From NCBI RefSeq assembly GCF_000725485.1, contig NZ_JOAG01000007.1, forward strand, positions 62,001 through 126,000: 64,000 nucleotides of DNA, written 5' to 3'. The position numbers were made by a program, and so were the translations under genes. Below the pieces are notes generated by a model, which saw only the letters and a list, made by a program, of their open reading frames with translations, made no database searches and was not told the origin of the DNA. Below are positions 44,375 through 52,628 of this stretch, piece after piece. The first letter of the stretch is position 1, and the number at the start of each line of letters is the position of its first letter. The DNA is from Nonomuraea candida (GTDB lineage: Bacteria; Actinomycetota; Actinomycetes; Streptosporangiales; Streptosporangiaceae).

Positions 44375-45489
44375 TGGCCCGACCGCGCTTCCACCGGGTC
44401 CGGGTCGAGTCGGTCACCCCGGTCGCGGCGGACGGCAGCGCGGTCGAGGTGACCTGCCTGGTGCCGGACGAGCTGACCGGCGCCTTCGCCTTCACCCCCG
44501 GCCAGCACGTCACGGTGCGGCTGCCGGGGGACGGGCCCCAGGTCCGCCGGTCGTACTCGCTCTGCTCCACCCCGCGCGAGCTGACCGGCCGGGGCCGGCT
44601 GCGGCTGGGCGTGCGGGTGGTGCCCGGCGGGGCCTTCTCCACGTACGCGGCCGGCCGGCTCGCGCCCGGCGACCAGCTCGAACTGCTGTCGCCCGTCGGG
44701 ACGTTCGGCGTGCGCTTCGACCCCGCCCGCCGCCGCCGCTACGCTGCCGTGGCCGCCGGCTCGGGCATCACGCCCGTGCTGTCGCTCGTCGCCACGGCGC
44801 TGGAGACCGAGCCGGGCAGCCGCTTCACCGTCCTGTACGGCAACCGCGCGGCCGGCTCGGCGATGTTCGCCGACGAGCTGGGCGACCTGAAGGACCGCCA
44901 CCCCGGCCGGCTGCACCTGGTGCACGTGTTCTCCCGGGAGCAGCCGCGCGTCGGCCTGCGCCGGGGCCGGCTGGACCGCACGACGCTGGAGGCGCTCTTC
45001 GCCCGGCTGCTGCGGCCCGCCGAGGTGGACGAGTGGTTCGTGTGCGGGCCCGCCGGCATGGTCGAGGAGACGCTCGCCGCCCTGGCCGGTCACGACGTGG
45101 ACCCGGCGGCGGTCCGCACCGAGCTGTTCCACCTGGACGACTCCCCCGGCGGGCGCCGCCAGGACCCGCCCGGCGCCGCCTCCGGAGGCGGCCCGGCCAC
45201 CGGCGGCGAGGCCGCCGAGGTGAGCGTGATCATGGACGGGCGGGTCACGACCGTGCCCCTGGAGCCGGGGCGCACGGTGCTCGACGCGGTCATGGCCGCC
45301 CGCCCCGACGTGCCGTACTCCTGCCGGACCGGCGTCTGCGGCACCTGCCGCGCCCGCGTGGTGGAGGGCTCGGTGCGCATGGCGCGCACCTGGGCGCTCA
45401 GCGCGGACGACCGCGCGGCGGGCGACATCCTGACGTGCCAGGCGGTGCCGGAGACCGCCCGGCTGCGCATCGACTTCGACGTCCTGTGA
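44374..45489 (+). CDS. paaE: PaaE-like reductase (FAD/NADPH plus 2Fe-2S)
   Basis: 371 residues. FAD-binding ferredoxin-reductase domain (VRRSYSLCSTP near residue 49, GGAFSTYAAGRLAPGD), NAD(P)-binding AVAAGSGITPVLSLVATAL near residue 128 and WFVCGPAGMVEETL, then a plant-type [2Fe-2S] domain with CRTGVCGTCRARV and a distal cysteine in ILTCQAV. A disordered Gly/Pro-rich linker joins the halves. It carries electrons from NADPH to the PaaA-type di-iron site. It could in principle also serve the 3-dehydrase at 3642, which lacks an evident reductase partner. Confidence 0.92.
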   Translation: MARPRFHRVRVESVTPVAADGSAVEVTCLVPDELTGAFAFTPGQHVTVRLPGDGPQVRRSYSLCSTPRELTGRGRLRLGVRVVPGGAFSTYAAGRLAPGDQLELLSPVGTFGVRFDPARRRRYAAVAAGSGITPVLSLVATALETEPGSRFTVLYGNRAAGSAMFADELGDLKDRHPGRLHLVHVFSREQPRVGLRRGRLDRTTLEALFARLLRPAEVDEWFVCGPAGMVEETLAALAGHDVDPAAVRTELFHLDDSPGGRRQDPPGAASGGGPATGGEAAEVSVIMDGRVTTVPLEPGRTVLDAVMAARPDVPYSCRTGVCGTCRARVVEGSVRMARTWALSADDRAAGDILTCQAVPETARLRIDFDVL

Positions 45490-45511
45490 TCCCTCGGCAT
45501 CGGGAGTGCCC

Positions 45512-47647
45512 ATGACCATCGCGCACCGAACCTGTCCCATTTGCGACGCCGTCTGCGGCCTGCGCCTCCAGCTTGACGACACGGGTCACGTCCTGTCGGT
45601 CAAGGGGGACGCCGACGACCCGTTCTCGCGGGGCTACGTCTGCCCCAAGGGCGCCAGCCTCGGCGCGCTCGACGAGGACCCCTCCCGCCTGCGCCGCCCT
45701 CTCGTCCGGGTGGACGGCGAGCTGCGCGAGGCGTCGTGGGAGGAGGCGTTCGAGGCGGTCGAGCGCGGCCTGGGACGGGTGATCTCCGAGCACGGCCGGG
45801 ACGCGGTCGCCGTCTACTTCGGCAACCCCACCTTCCACACGATGGCCGGGTTCATGTACCGGATGCCGCTCACGCAGTCGCTCGGCACCCGCAACGTCTA
45901 CTCCGCCAGCACCATCGACCAGGCCCCCAAGCAGGTGGCGTGCGGGCTCATGCTCGGCGACCCCTTCGCGATCGCCGTGCCCGACCTCGACCGCACCGAC
46001 TTCCTGCTGGTCATCGGGGCCAACCCGGCCGAGTCGCACGGCTCGCTGTGCGCCGCCCCCGACTTCCCCGGCAGGCTCAAGGCGCTGCGCCGGCGCGGCG
46101 GCCGGCTCGTCGTGGCCGACCCGCGGCGCACCAGGACCGCCGCCCTGGCCGACGAGCACCTGTTCGTCCGCCCGGGCACCGACCCGCACCTGCTGCTGGC
46201 CGTCGTGCACACGCTGCTGGCCGAGGAGCTGACCTCGATCGACATCCCTGTCGACGGGCTGGACGAGCTGCGCGAGGCGGTCGCCCCGCACACGCCGGAG
46301 GCCGCCGCGAAGATCTGCCGGGTGCCGGCCGGCCGCATCGCCGCGCTGGCCCGCGAGCTGGCGGCGGCGCCCTCGGCGGCCGTCTACACCCGGATCGGCA
46401 CCTGCACCTCGGAGTTCGGCACGCTCACCCAGTGGCTGGTGGACGTGGTGAACGTGCTGACCGGCAACTTCGACCGGCCCGGCGGCGTCATGTTCACCCG
46501 GCCCGCCATCGCGGAGATCTTCCGGCCGCGCGAGCCGTTCACCACGGGCAACTGGCGCAGCCGGGTGCGGAACCTGCCGGAGGTGATGGGCGAGCTGCCC
46601 GTCGCCACGCTCGCCGACGAGCTGGAGACGCCGGGCGAGGGCCAGGTCAGGGCCATGGTGACGGTGGCGGGCAACCTCGTGCTGTCGGCGCCGAACGGGC
46701 CGCGCCTGGACCGGGCGCTGGCCGGCGTGGACTTCATGGTGTGCGTGGACCCGTACCTCAACGAGACGACCAGGCACGCCGACGTGATCCTGCCGCCGCC
46801 GCGGATGTTGCAGATGCCGCACTACGACTTCCTGCTGTCCACGGTGACCGTGCGGAACTACGCCAGGTTCTCGCCCGCCATCCTCCCGCTCGACCCCGAC
46901 CAGCGCTCGGAGGCGGAGATCCTGGCCAGGCTCACGCTCATCGCCGCCGGCCAGGGCGCGCAGGCGGACCCGGCGGCGCTCGACGAGATGATCGTCGGGC
47001 AGGTCCTCGGCGAGGCGAGCGGCCTGCGGGCCGAGCTGTCCGGCGACAGCGGGCCGGAGCTGATGCTCGACGCGCTGCTGCGGCTCGGCGCGTACGAGCT
47101 GTCGCTGAAGGAGCTGATCGCCCGTCCGCACGGCATCGACCTGGGCCCGCTGGAGCCGCGCCTCGGCGAGCTGGTCCGCACGCCGTCGGGGCGGGTGGCG
47201 CTGGCGCCGGAGGCGATGGTCGCGGAGGTGCGCCGGCTGCGCGCCCGGCCCGCCACGCCCGATTCGCAGCTCCTGCTGATCGGGCGGCGGCAGCTGCGCT
47301 CCAACAACAGCTGGCTGCACAACGTGCCCGTGCTGATCGGCGGGGCCAACCGGTGCACCCTGCACGTGCACCCCGACGACGTGGCCGGGCTGGGGCTGGG
47401 CGAGACCGCGCTCGTCCGCTCGGCGGCCGGGGAGGTCGTCGTGCCCGTCGAGCCCACCGAGTCGATCATGCCGGGCGTGGTCAGCCTGCCGCACGGGTGG
47501 GGTCACGAGGGCGGGAACCAGCCGGTGGCGGTGCGGCACGCCGGGGTCAGCGCCAACGCCCTGACCGACGAGACGGTCATCGACCCGGTGTCGGGCAACG
47601 CCGTCTTCAACGCGGTCCCGGTGACGGTCTCGAAGGTCACCGCCTGA
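45512..47647 (+). CDS. molybdopterin oxidoreductase (bis-MGD, DMSO-reductase family)
   Basis: 711 residues. N-terminal [4Fe-4S] site Cys8-x2-Cys11-x3-Cys15-x28-Cys44, then the molybdopterin domains (GANPAESHGSLCAAPDFPG, VADPRRTRTAALADEHLFVRPGTD) and the C-terminal dinucleotide-binding domain (LLIGRRQLRSNNSWLHN, GHEGGNQPVAVRHAGVSANALTDE). No Tat signal, so it is cytoplasmic. GGGAG 5 nt before ATG 45512; it lies 22 bp after paaE and is the last gene of the epoxidase operon. Family members do formate oxidation, oxo-transfer and ring hydroxylation or dehydroxylation; here it probably acts on the epoxidised aryl-CoA product. Such a partner for a Paa-type epoxidase is unusual. Confidence 0.87.
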   Translation: MTIAHRTCPICDAVCGLRLQLDDTGHVLSVKGDADDPFSRGYVCPKGASLGALDEDPSRLRRPLVRVDGELREASWEEAFEAVERGLGRVISEHGRDAVAVYFGNPTFHTMAGFMYRMPLTQSLGTRNVYSASTIDQAPKQVACGLMLGDPFAIAVPDLDRTDFLLVIGANPAESHGSLCAAPDFPGRLKALRRRGGRLVVADPRRTRTAALADEHLFVRPGTDPHLLLAVVHTLLAEELTSIDIPVDGLDELREAVAPHTPEAAAKICRVPAGRIAALARELAAAPSAAVYTRIGTCTSEFGTLTQWLVDVVNVLTGNFDRPGGVMFTRPAIAEIFRPREPFTTGNWRSRVRNLPEVMGELPVATLADELETPGEGQVRAMVTVAGNLVLSAPNGPRLDRALAGVDFMVCVDPYLNETTRHADVILPPPRMLQMPHYDFLLSTVTVRNYARFSPAILPLDPDQRSEAEILARLTLIAAGQGAQADPAALDEMIVGQVLGEASGLRAELSGDSGPELMLDALLRLGAYELSLKELIARPHGIDLGPLEPRLGELVRTPSGRVALAPEAMVAEVRRLRARPATPDSQLLLIGRRQLRSNNSWLHNVPVLIGGANRCTLHVHPDDVAGLGLGETALVRSAAGEVVVPVEPTESIMPGVVSLPHGWGHEGGNQPVAVRHAGVSANALTDETVIDPVSGNAVFNAVPVTVSKVTA

Positions 47648-47665
47648 CCGGGCGCGCACACGGCT

Positions 47666-47698
47666 CCGGCCCGGCCCCGCACGGCGGGGCCGGGCCGG
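47666..47698. terminator. 15-bp perfect hairpin after the epoxidase operon
   Basis: Stem 47666-47680 with 47684-47698, 3-nt loop, 18 bp past the operon end. Confidence 0.8.
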
Positions 47699-47708
47699 TG
47701 TCGTCCTC

Positions 47709-47833
47709 ACGATGCGCGCCGGGGCGTCTCACAAGATGTGCGCGCCGGGATGTCTCACAGGAGATGGGGCCAGGACGTCTCACCAGGGATGCGGACCGGG
47801 ACGTCTCACGCGAGGTGCACGCCCCGGCGGCTC
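47709..47833. repeat. five degenerate tandem repeats ending in GTCTCAC
   Basis: Units of 24-30 bp, each of the form GATGnGnnCCGGGACGTCTCAC, repeat about five times between the operon hairpin and the convergent C-methyltransferase; the last copy covers the stop codon of that gene. Confidence 0.65.
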
Positions 47834-49055
47834 ACACGACGCGCACGTCGGGCACGTAGTAGATCCAGCGGCCGCCCCGCTCGCGGAACTCCTGCTCCTT
47901 CGCCATGATCTCCTCGGCGTGGTTCCAGGCGAACAGCACCGCGTAGTCGGGGCGCTCCGCGGCGAACGCCCCGGGCTCCAGCACGGGGATGTGCGAGCCC
48001 GCGACCAGCCGCCCCTGCTTGGAGGGGGTCGAGTCGACCACGAACGGGATCAGGTCGGTGCCGATGCCGCAGTAGTTCGTCACCGTCGTGACCTTGGCGG
48101 GCGCGCCGTAGCCGGCCACCCGCCTGCCCTGCGCGCGCAGGTCGCGCAGCAGCGCGGTGAGGTCCTCGCGGATCTTCCTGACCGAGGCGGCGAACCTCTC
48201 GATCGTGCCGTGCTCCGCCAGCCCCTGCTCGCGCTCCCTGGCCAGGAACTCCGCCACGGCGGGGGCGGGGGTGCGCCGGCCCGGCCGCGCGATCGTGTAG
48301 CGCATCGTGCCGCCGTGCAGCGGCACGGGCTCGGCGTTGACGAGCTCGAACCCGGACAGCTCCGCCATGGCCTTGACCGAGCGCACCGCGAAGACGTGGA
48401 CGTGCTCGTCGTAGATCATGTCGAAGGCGTTCTGCGCGATGACCGAGCCGAGGTAGGGCTCCTCGAAGACGAACACCCCGTCGGGCGTCAGGAGCGTGTC
48501 GACGCCCTGGAGCAGCCGCGGCAGATAGACGATGTGGGCGATGCAGTTGGCCCCGAACACCATGTCGGCCGGGCCGTGCTCGGCCCGGATGGCCGCCGCG
48601 GTGTTCTCGTCGAAGAAGTCGCCGAGCACGCGGACCCCGCGGCTGCGCGCGACGTCGGCGACCTCCCGGCACGGCTCGACGCCCAGGTGCCGGACGCCGG
48701 CCTGCGCGATCGTGGCGAGCATGACGCCGTCGTTGCTGCCGATCTCGACGATGAACGCGTCCGGCCGGGTCAGCTCGGTCTCCAGGAAACGGCGGGCGTT
48801 CCCCGCGAAATGCGCGCGGTGCACCGCGGAACCCGACGCGTGGTACGGATATTCGTCGCGGTATTTCGCGTCGGAGGGAACGTCATCGAGCAGCTGGAAC
48901 ATCGTGCAGGAGTCACAGGTGCCCGCGCTGAGCGGAAATGACCTCTCGTGCTCGATCTCGTGAGGCAACGGAAAACCATTTCCCGATGGCTGCCGCCCCA
49001 GGTCGAGGGTTGCCTTGACCGTGCCGCCGCAAATCCTACAGATACCATTCGACAT
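47832..49055 (-). CDS. NDP-sugar C-methyltransferase, TylC3 family (copy 2)
   Basis: 407 residues, similar to copy 1 over the whole length. Zinc-site cysteines CRICGGT...TCDSCTMFQL, SAM region VEIGSNDGVMLATIAQAGVRHLGVEP (Ser where copy 1 has Cys), and C-terminal AAPAKVTTVTNYCGIG-type and LFAWNHAEEIMAKE segments. Adjacent to the N-methyltransferase and aminotransferase, it is the better candidate for the amino-sugar methyl branch. ATG 49055 has no ribosome-binding site and follows the -10-like TAGCCT by 7 bp. Two complete copies suggest two methyl-branched sugars or two positions. Confidence 0.9.
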   Translation of the reverse strand: MSNGICRICGGTVKATLDLGRQPSGNGFPLPHEIEHERSFPLSAGTCDSCTMFQLLDDVPSDAKYRDEYPYHASGSAVHRAHFAGNARRFLETELTRPDAFIVEIGSNDGVMLATIAQAGVRHLGVEPCREVADVARSRGVRVLGDFFDENTAAAIRAEHGPADMVFGANCIAHIVYLPRLLQGVDTLLTPDGVFVFEEPYLGSVIAQNAFDMIYDEHVHVFAVRSVKAMAELSGFELVNAEPVPLHGGTMRYTIARPGRRTPAPAVAEFLAREREQGLAEHGTIERFAASVRKIREDLTALLRDLRAQGRRVAGYGAPAKVTTVTNYCGIGTDLIPFVVDSTPSKQGRLVAGSHIPVLEPGAFAAERPDYAVLFAWNHAEEIMAKEQEFRERGGRWIYYVPDVRVV

Positions 49056-49087
49056 GACCCGAGGCTAGCCGCGCGCGCTTATCGGGA

Positions 49088-49103
49088 ACATCTCGAAGAT
49101 TGC
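49088..49103 (-). promoter_or_regulatory. cluster promoter box, C-methyltransferase 2
   Basis: Minus strand GCAATCTTCGAGATGT, 19 bp, then TAGCCT; leaderless start. Confidence 0.75.
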
Positions 49104-49129
49104 GCAGCGGCGCCGTCCGAGCCGCCCCC

Positions 49130-49145
49130 GCAATCGGGAAGATGC
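49130..49145 (+). promoter_or_regulatory. cluster promoter box, N-methyltransferase-aminotransferase operon
   Basis: Plus strand GCAATCGGGAAGATGC, 19 bp, then TGAGACT at 49165-49171. Twenty-six bases separate it from the facing copy. Confidence 0.8.
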
Positions 49146-49203
49146 CCGGCGAATATCGCGAATGTGAGACTTGCCGGGTGATCGAATCCACTGTGGAGGC
49201 GCC

Positions 49204-49983
49204 ATGACCACGGATCTATCGGCCACGGCCGTCCGGGACACCGAGGAGACCAGGACGGCCAACGTCTACAGCGCCGAGGTGAGCGAGCTCTACGACCTCG
49301 TCTACAAGGGCCGGGGCAAGAACTACGCGCACGAGTGCGCCGTCGTCACCGAGCTGGTGCGCGCCCGCCGCCCCGGGGCGGCCTCGCTGCTGGACGTGGC
49401 CTGCGGGACGGGAGAGCACCTGCGGACGTTCCGGTTCATGTTCGACGAGGTCGAGGGCGTCGAGCTGTCCCCGACGATGCGCGCGGCGGCGGCCGGCAAG
49501 GTGCCCGGCGTGACCATCCACGACGGGGACATCCGGCGCTTCGACACCGGCCGTACCTACGACGCGGTGTGCAGCCTGTTCGGCACGCTCGGCTACATGA
49601 CCGACACGGCGGAGCTGGCGGCGGCGGTGAGCAGCATGGCCGCCCACCTGCCGGCCGGCGGGGTGCTGATCGTCGAGCCGTGGTACTTCCCCGCCAGGTT
49701 CATCGACGGCCACATCGCCGGCGACTTCGTGCGCGGCGCGAACCGCACGGTGGCGCGGGTGGGGCGGATGGCGCGGACCACGGGCTCCACCGTCCGGCAG
49801 GAGTCGCACTGGTCCGTGGCGGACGCGACGGGCGTGCGCCACTTCGACCAGGTCCAGATCTTCACCCTGTTCGAGCCCGCCGACTACACGGCCGCGTTCC
49901 GGCGCGCCGGCTGCGACGTCGAGTACATCGAGAGCGGCGACATCGGGGACGGCCGTGGGCTCTTCGTCGGCGTCAGGCACTGA
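49204..49983 (+). CDS. amino-sugar N-methyltransferase, DesVI/TylM1 type
   Basis: 259 residues, class I SAM methyltransferase. N-terminal VYSAEVSELYDLVYKGRGKNY near residue 21, motif I LLDVACGTGEHL near residue 65, and VCSLFGTLGYM and GGVLIVEPWYFP further on, as in the sugar N,N-dimethyltransferases DesVI and TylM1. Methylates the amine introduced by the aminotransferase that follows after 25 bp. GGAGG 4 nt before ATG 49204. In C-1027-type clusters SgcA5 is the functional equivalent. Confidence 0.88.
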   Translation: MTTDLSATAVRDTEETRTANVYSAEVSELYDLVYKGRGKNYAHECAVVTELVRARRPGAASLLDVACGTGEHLRTFRFMFDEVEGVELSPTMRAAAAGKVPGVTIHDGDIRRFDTGRTYDAVCSLFGTLGYMTDTAELAAAVSSMAAHLPAGGVLIVEPWYFPARFIDGHIAGDFVRGANRTVARVGRMARTTGSTVRQESHWSVADATGVRHFDQVQIFTLFEPADYTAAFRRAGCDVEYIESGDIGDGRGLFVGVRH

Positions 49984-50008
49984 ACGGACCGAACGGAGCG
50001 CGCCACCG

Positions 50009-51157
50009 ATGATCCCGCTGCTCAAGGCCGCGATCGGCCCTGGCACCCTGGACCGGATCGCCGACGTGCTGAGCACCGGCATGATCGGGCACGGGCCGGT
50101 GGTCGAGGAGTTCGAGGCGGCGCTCGGCGCGCGCCTCGGCACCCCGTACGCGGCCACGGTCAACAACGGCACCTCGGGCCTGCACCTCGCGCTCCGGCTG
50201 GCGGCCACGTCCGGCGCGGACGCCGGACGGCGGCCCGGCCCGGACGTGGTCAGGGACGAGGTGCTGAGCACGCCGCTGACCTTCGAGGCCACCAACTGGG
50301 CGGTGCTGGCCAACGGGCTGCGCCTGCGCTGGGTCGACGTGGACCCGGCCACGCTCAACCTCGACCTCGACGACCTGGCGAAGAAGATCTCCCCGGCCAC
50401 CCGCGCCATCGTCGTCGTGCACTGGGCCGGCTATCCGGTGGACCTGGACCGGCTGCGGGAGATCCTCGACGCGGCCGAGGCCGCGCACGGCCACCGGCCG
50501 GTGGTCGTCGAGGACTGCGCGCACGCCTGGGGGAGCACCCTCCGCGGCCGGACGATCGGCGGCGCGGGCGAGAACATCTGCGTGTTCAGCTTCCACGCGA
50601 CCAAGCACCTCGGCACCGGCTGCGGGGGCCTGATCACCCTGCCGGACCGGCGGTCGTACGAGCGGGCCCGCAGGCTGCGCTTCTTCGGCATCGACCGGCG
50701 GGCCGACCGGGTCACCGGCGACTACGACGTGCCCGAGTGGGGCTACAACTTCTACCTGGACCAGATCAGCGCCTCCATCGGGCTGGCGAACCTGGAGACG
50801 GTCGACGAGCGGGTGGCGCAGCACCGCCGCAACGCCGCGTTCTACGACGCGGAGCTGGCCGGCGTGCCGGGGCTGGAGCTGACCGCGCGGGAGCCGGACC
50901 GGGAGTCGTCCTGCTGGCTGTACCCGGTCAAGGCCGAGGACCGGCCCGCGTTCATGCGGAAGATGAACGAGGCGGGGATCATGGTGAGCATGCTGGTCCG
51001 GCGCAACGACACGCACGGCGCCGTGCGCGACGTCGCGGGCACGGCGCTGCCCGGCCTGGACGCGGTGCACGACCGGCTGGTCCACATCCCGGTCGGCTGG
51101 TGGCTTTCCGAGGCCGAGCGCGCGCACATCGCGGACACCATCAAATCCGGCTGGTAA
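50009..51157 (+). CDS. DegT/DnrJ-family sugar aminotransferase
   Basis: 382 residues. Unlike the homologue at 3642, the PLP lysine is present in FSFHATKHLGTG (about residue 199), with the PLP aspartate in VVEDCAHAWGS (about residue 170) and NNGTSGLHLALR near residue 51. Transfers an amino group to a keto sugar, typically C4 of a 4-keto sugar. GGAG lies 10 nt before ATG 50009. Coupled with the N-methyltransferase; with the pentose genes elsewhere it predicts a 4-amino (methylated) pentose. Confidence 0.9.
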   Translation: MIPLLKAAIGPGTLDRIADVLSTGMIGHGPVVEEFEAALGARLGTPYAATVNNGTSGLHLALRLAATSGADAGRRPGPDVVRDEVLSTPLTFEATNWAVLANGLRLRWVDVDPATLNLDLDDLAKKISPATRAIVVVHWAGYPVDLDRLREILDAAEAAHGHRPVVVEDCAHAWGSTLRGRTIGGAGENICVFSFHATKHLGTGCGGLITLPDRRSYERARRLRFFGIDRRADRVTGDYDVPEWGYNFYLDQISASIGLANLETVDERVAQHRRNAAFYDAELAGVPGLELTAREPDRESSCWLYPVKAEDRPAFMRKMNEAGIMVSMLVRRNDTHGAVRDVAGTALPGLDAVHDRLVHIPVGWWLSEAERAHIADTIKSGW

Positions 51158-51270
51158 TTCCCGCGCGCTCCGCGAGTTTCGTGGCCAGGCCGCCCGGCCG
51201 GAATCGTCGCGCCATTTCAAGAAAGCGATTCCGCGCGCGAGAGGCGCACGCCCGAAGAACCGCGAGAACC

Positions 51271-51286
51271 GCACGCCGGAAGATGC
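51271..51286 (+). promoter_or_regulatory. cluster promoter box, hydroxylase operon
   Basis: GCACGCCGGAAGATGC, 18 bp, then TGACGCT at 51305-51311. A related sequence GCACGCCCGAAGAACC lies 25 bp upstream at 51246. Confidence 0.8.
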
Positions 51287-51317
51287 GCCGGAAATTCGCG
51301 GATGTGACGCTGACCAC

Positions 51318-51344
51318 ATGCCCCATTGGTCCACGAAACCGTGA
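51318..51344 (+). other. possible 8-codon leader ORF
   Basis: An ATG lies exactly 6 bp after the -10-like TGACGCT, the spacing seen at leaderless genes of this cluster, but here it opens a short frame (MPHWSTKP, stop) that ends 14 bp before the monooxygenase ATG and in another frame. Confidence 0.3.
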
Positions 51345-51358
51345 GGACTCGCATAGCG

Positions 51359-52594
51359 ATGGGTGTCGACACCACTATTTTCGAGCACCGTCTCGCCGAT
51401 CCGCCGGAGCCTGGCCTCACCCCCGAGGACGTGGTCGCCAGGGCCGAGGCGATGATCCCCGAACTGGTCGAGCGCCAGGGCGAGACCGAGCAGCGCACGT
51501 ACTACGGCGAGGACGTCCACGAACGCTTCTCCGAGGCCGGCTTCTACCGGATCCTGGTGCCCCGCCGGTACGGCGGCTACGAGTTCGGGATCGACACGTT
51601 CGTCCGGGTGGCGATCAACCTCACCCGAGGCTGCCCCTCGACGGGCTGGATGTACTGCCTGGGCGCGGCGCACGCGCTGGCGGCGGCCACGATCTTCGAC
51701 GAGGCCACCCAGGCGGAGATCTTCGCCACCGGCGAGTTCATCTGCCCGGCGACCGTGATGCCCGGCGGCACGGCCGAGCGCACGTCCAGCGGCGACTGGC
51801 TGATCAACGGCACCTGGGGCTACTGCTCGGGCTCGCCGTACGCCTCGCACTTCATCGGGCACGCGATGGTCACCCCCGACGGCGGCGGCCCGCCCGAGCC
51901 CATGATGTTCATCGCCCCGCGCAGCGAGTGGACCCGCCTGGACGACTGGGGGCGGGCGCTGGGGCTGAAGGGCAGCGGGTCGCACAGCATCCGGATCGTC
52001 AACGGCCGCGTCCCCGACCGCTACACGCTCAAGCAGCACATGAGCCAGATCGACGTCACCGGGGGCACCCCGGGGCGCGAGCTGCACGGGCCGCAGTACG
52101 GCGGCGGGCAGCTCACGTTCATGGTGCTGGAGGACGCGCTGCTCGCGGTCGGCATGGCCAGGGGGGCGCTGGACGCGTACGAGGAGCTCATGCGGACGCG
52201 GACGACGCCGTTCCCGCCCATCGTGCCGCGCTTCGAGGACCCGGACTTCCAGCTCAGGTACGGCAAGGCGGCCGGCCTGATCGCCACCGCGGAGGCCGCC
52301 ACCCTGGGCGTGGCCCGGCAGTGGCACGAGATCACCGCCGCCGGCGCGGCCGCCGTCACCCGCGAGAGCGAGCTGGCGCTGGCCGGGATCTGCAGCGAGG
52401 CCGTCGAGCTGAGCTGGCGCGCGGTCGAGTCCTACCTGTTCCCCACGGCGGGATCGAGCGCCGTCCGCAGTGGCGAGCGCATCGAACGCGTCTGGCGCGA
52501 CATGTCGATGCTCGTCACCCACGCGGGCATCTCGACGTTCCTCGCCACCATCGCCAAGCGCGACTTGGCCAAGGCCCGGTTCGGGCTCGGGTAG
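51359..52594 (+). CDS. acyl-CoA-dehydrogenase-fold flavin monooxygenase, second copy
   Basis: 411 residues, class D flavin monooxygenase related to the protein at 53-1237 (shared [27 protein letters not shown] and C-terminal helices). Family relatives hydroxylate phenols with FADH2 from a separate reductase. ATG 51359 has only a weak AGGA upstream; TTG 51326 or GTG 51341 in the same frame are possible. Lies 34 bp before the HpaB-like hydroxylase, so both probably modify the beta-tyrosine-type unit or another aromatic. Confidence 0.8.
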   Translation: MGVDTTIFEHRLADPPEPGLTPEDVVARAEAMIPELVERQGETEQRTYYGEDVHERFSEAGFYRILVPRRYGGYEFGIDTFVRVAINLTRGCPSTGWMYCLGAAHALAAATIFDEATQAEIFATGEFICPATVMPGGTAERTSSGDWLINGTWGYCSGSPYASHFIGHAMVTPDGGGPPEPMMFIAPRSEWTRLDDWGRALGLKGSGSHSIRIVNGRVPDRYTLKQHMSQIDVTGGTPGRELHGPQYGGGQLTFMVLEDALLAVGMARGALDAYEELMRTRTTPFPPIVPRFEDPDFQLRYGKAAGLIATAEAATLGVARQWHEITAAGAAAVTRESELALAGICSEAVELSWRAVESYLFPTAGSSAVRSGERIERVWRDMSMLVTHAGISTFLATIAKRDLAKARFGLG

Positions 52595-52628
52595 CGGCCC
52601 GAGCGGAGGAAGGAAGCGAAGTAGCGCA

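Noticed and set aside
41923..45489. Ordinary phenylacetate catabolic operon
   Set aside because: No phenylacetate-CoA ligase-type gene, paaG, paaZ, paaF, paaH, paaJ or paaR is nearby, and the genes share the cluster promoter.
50009..51157. Second 3-dehydrase
   Set aside because: The PLP lysine is present and the iron-sulfur cysteines are absent, so it is a true aminotransferase.
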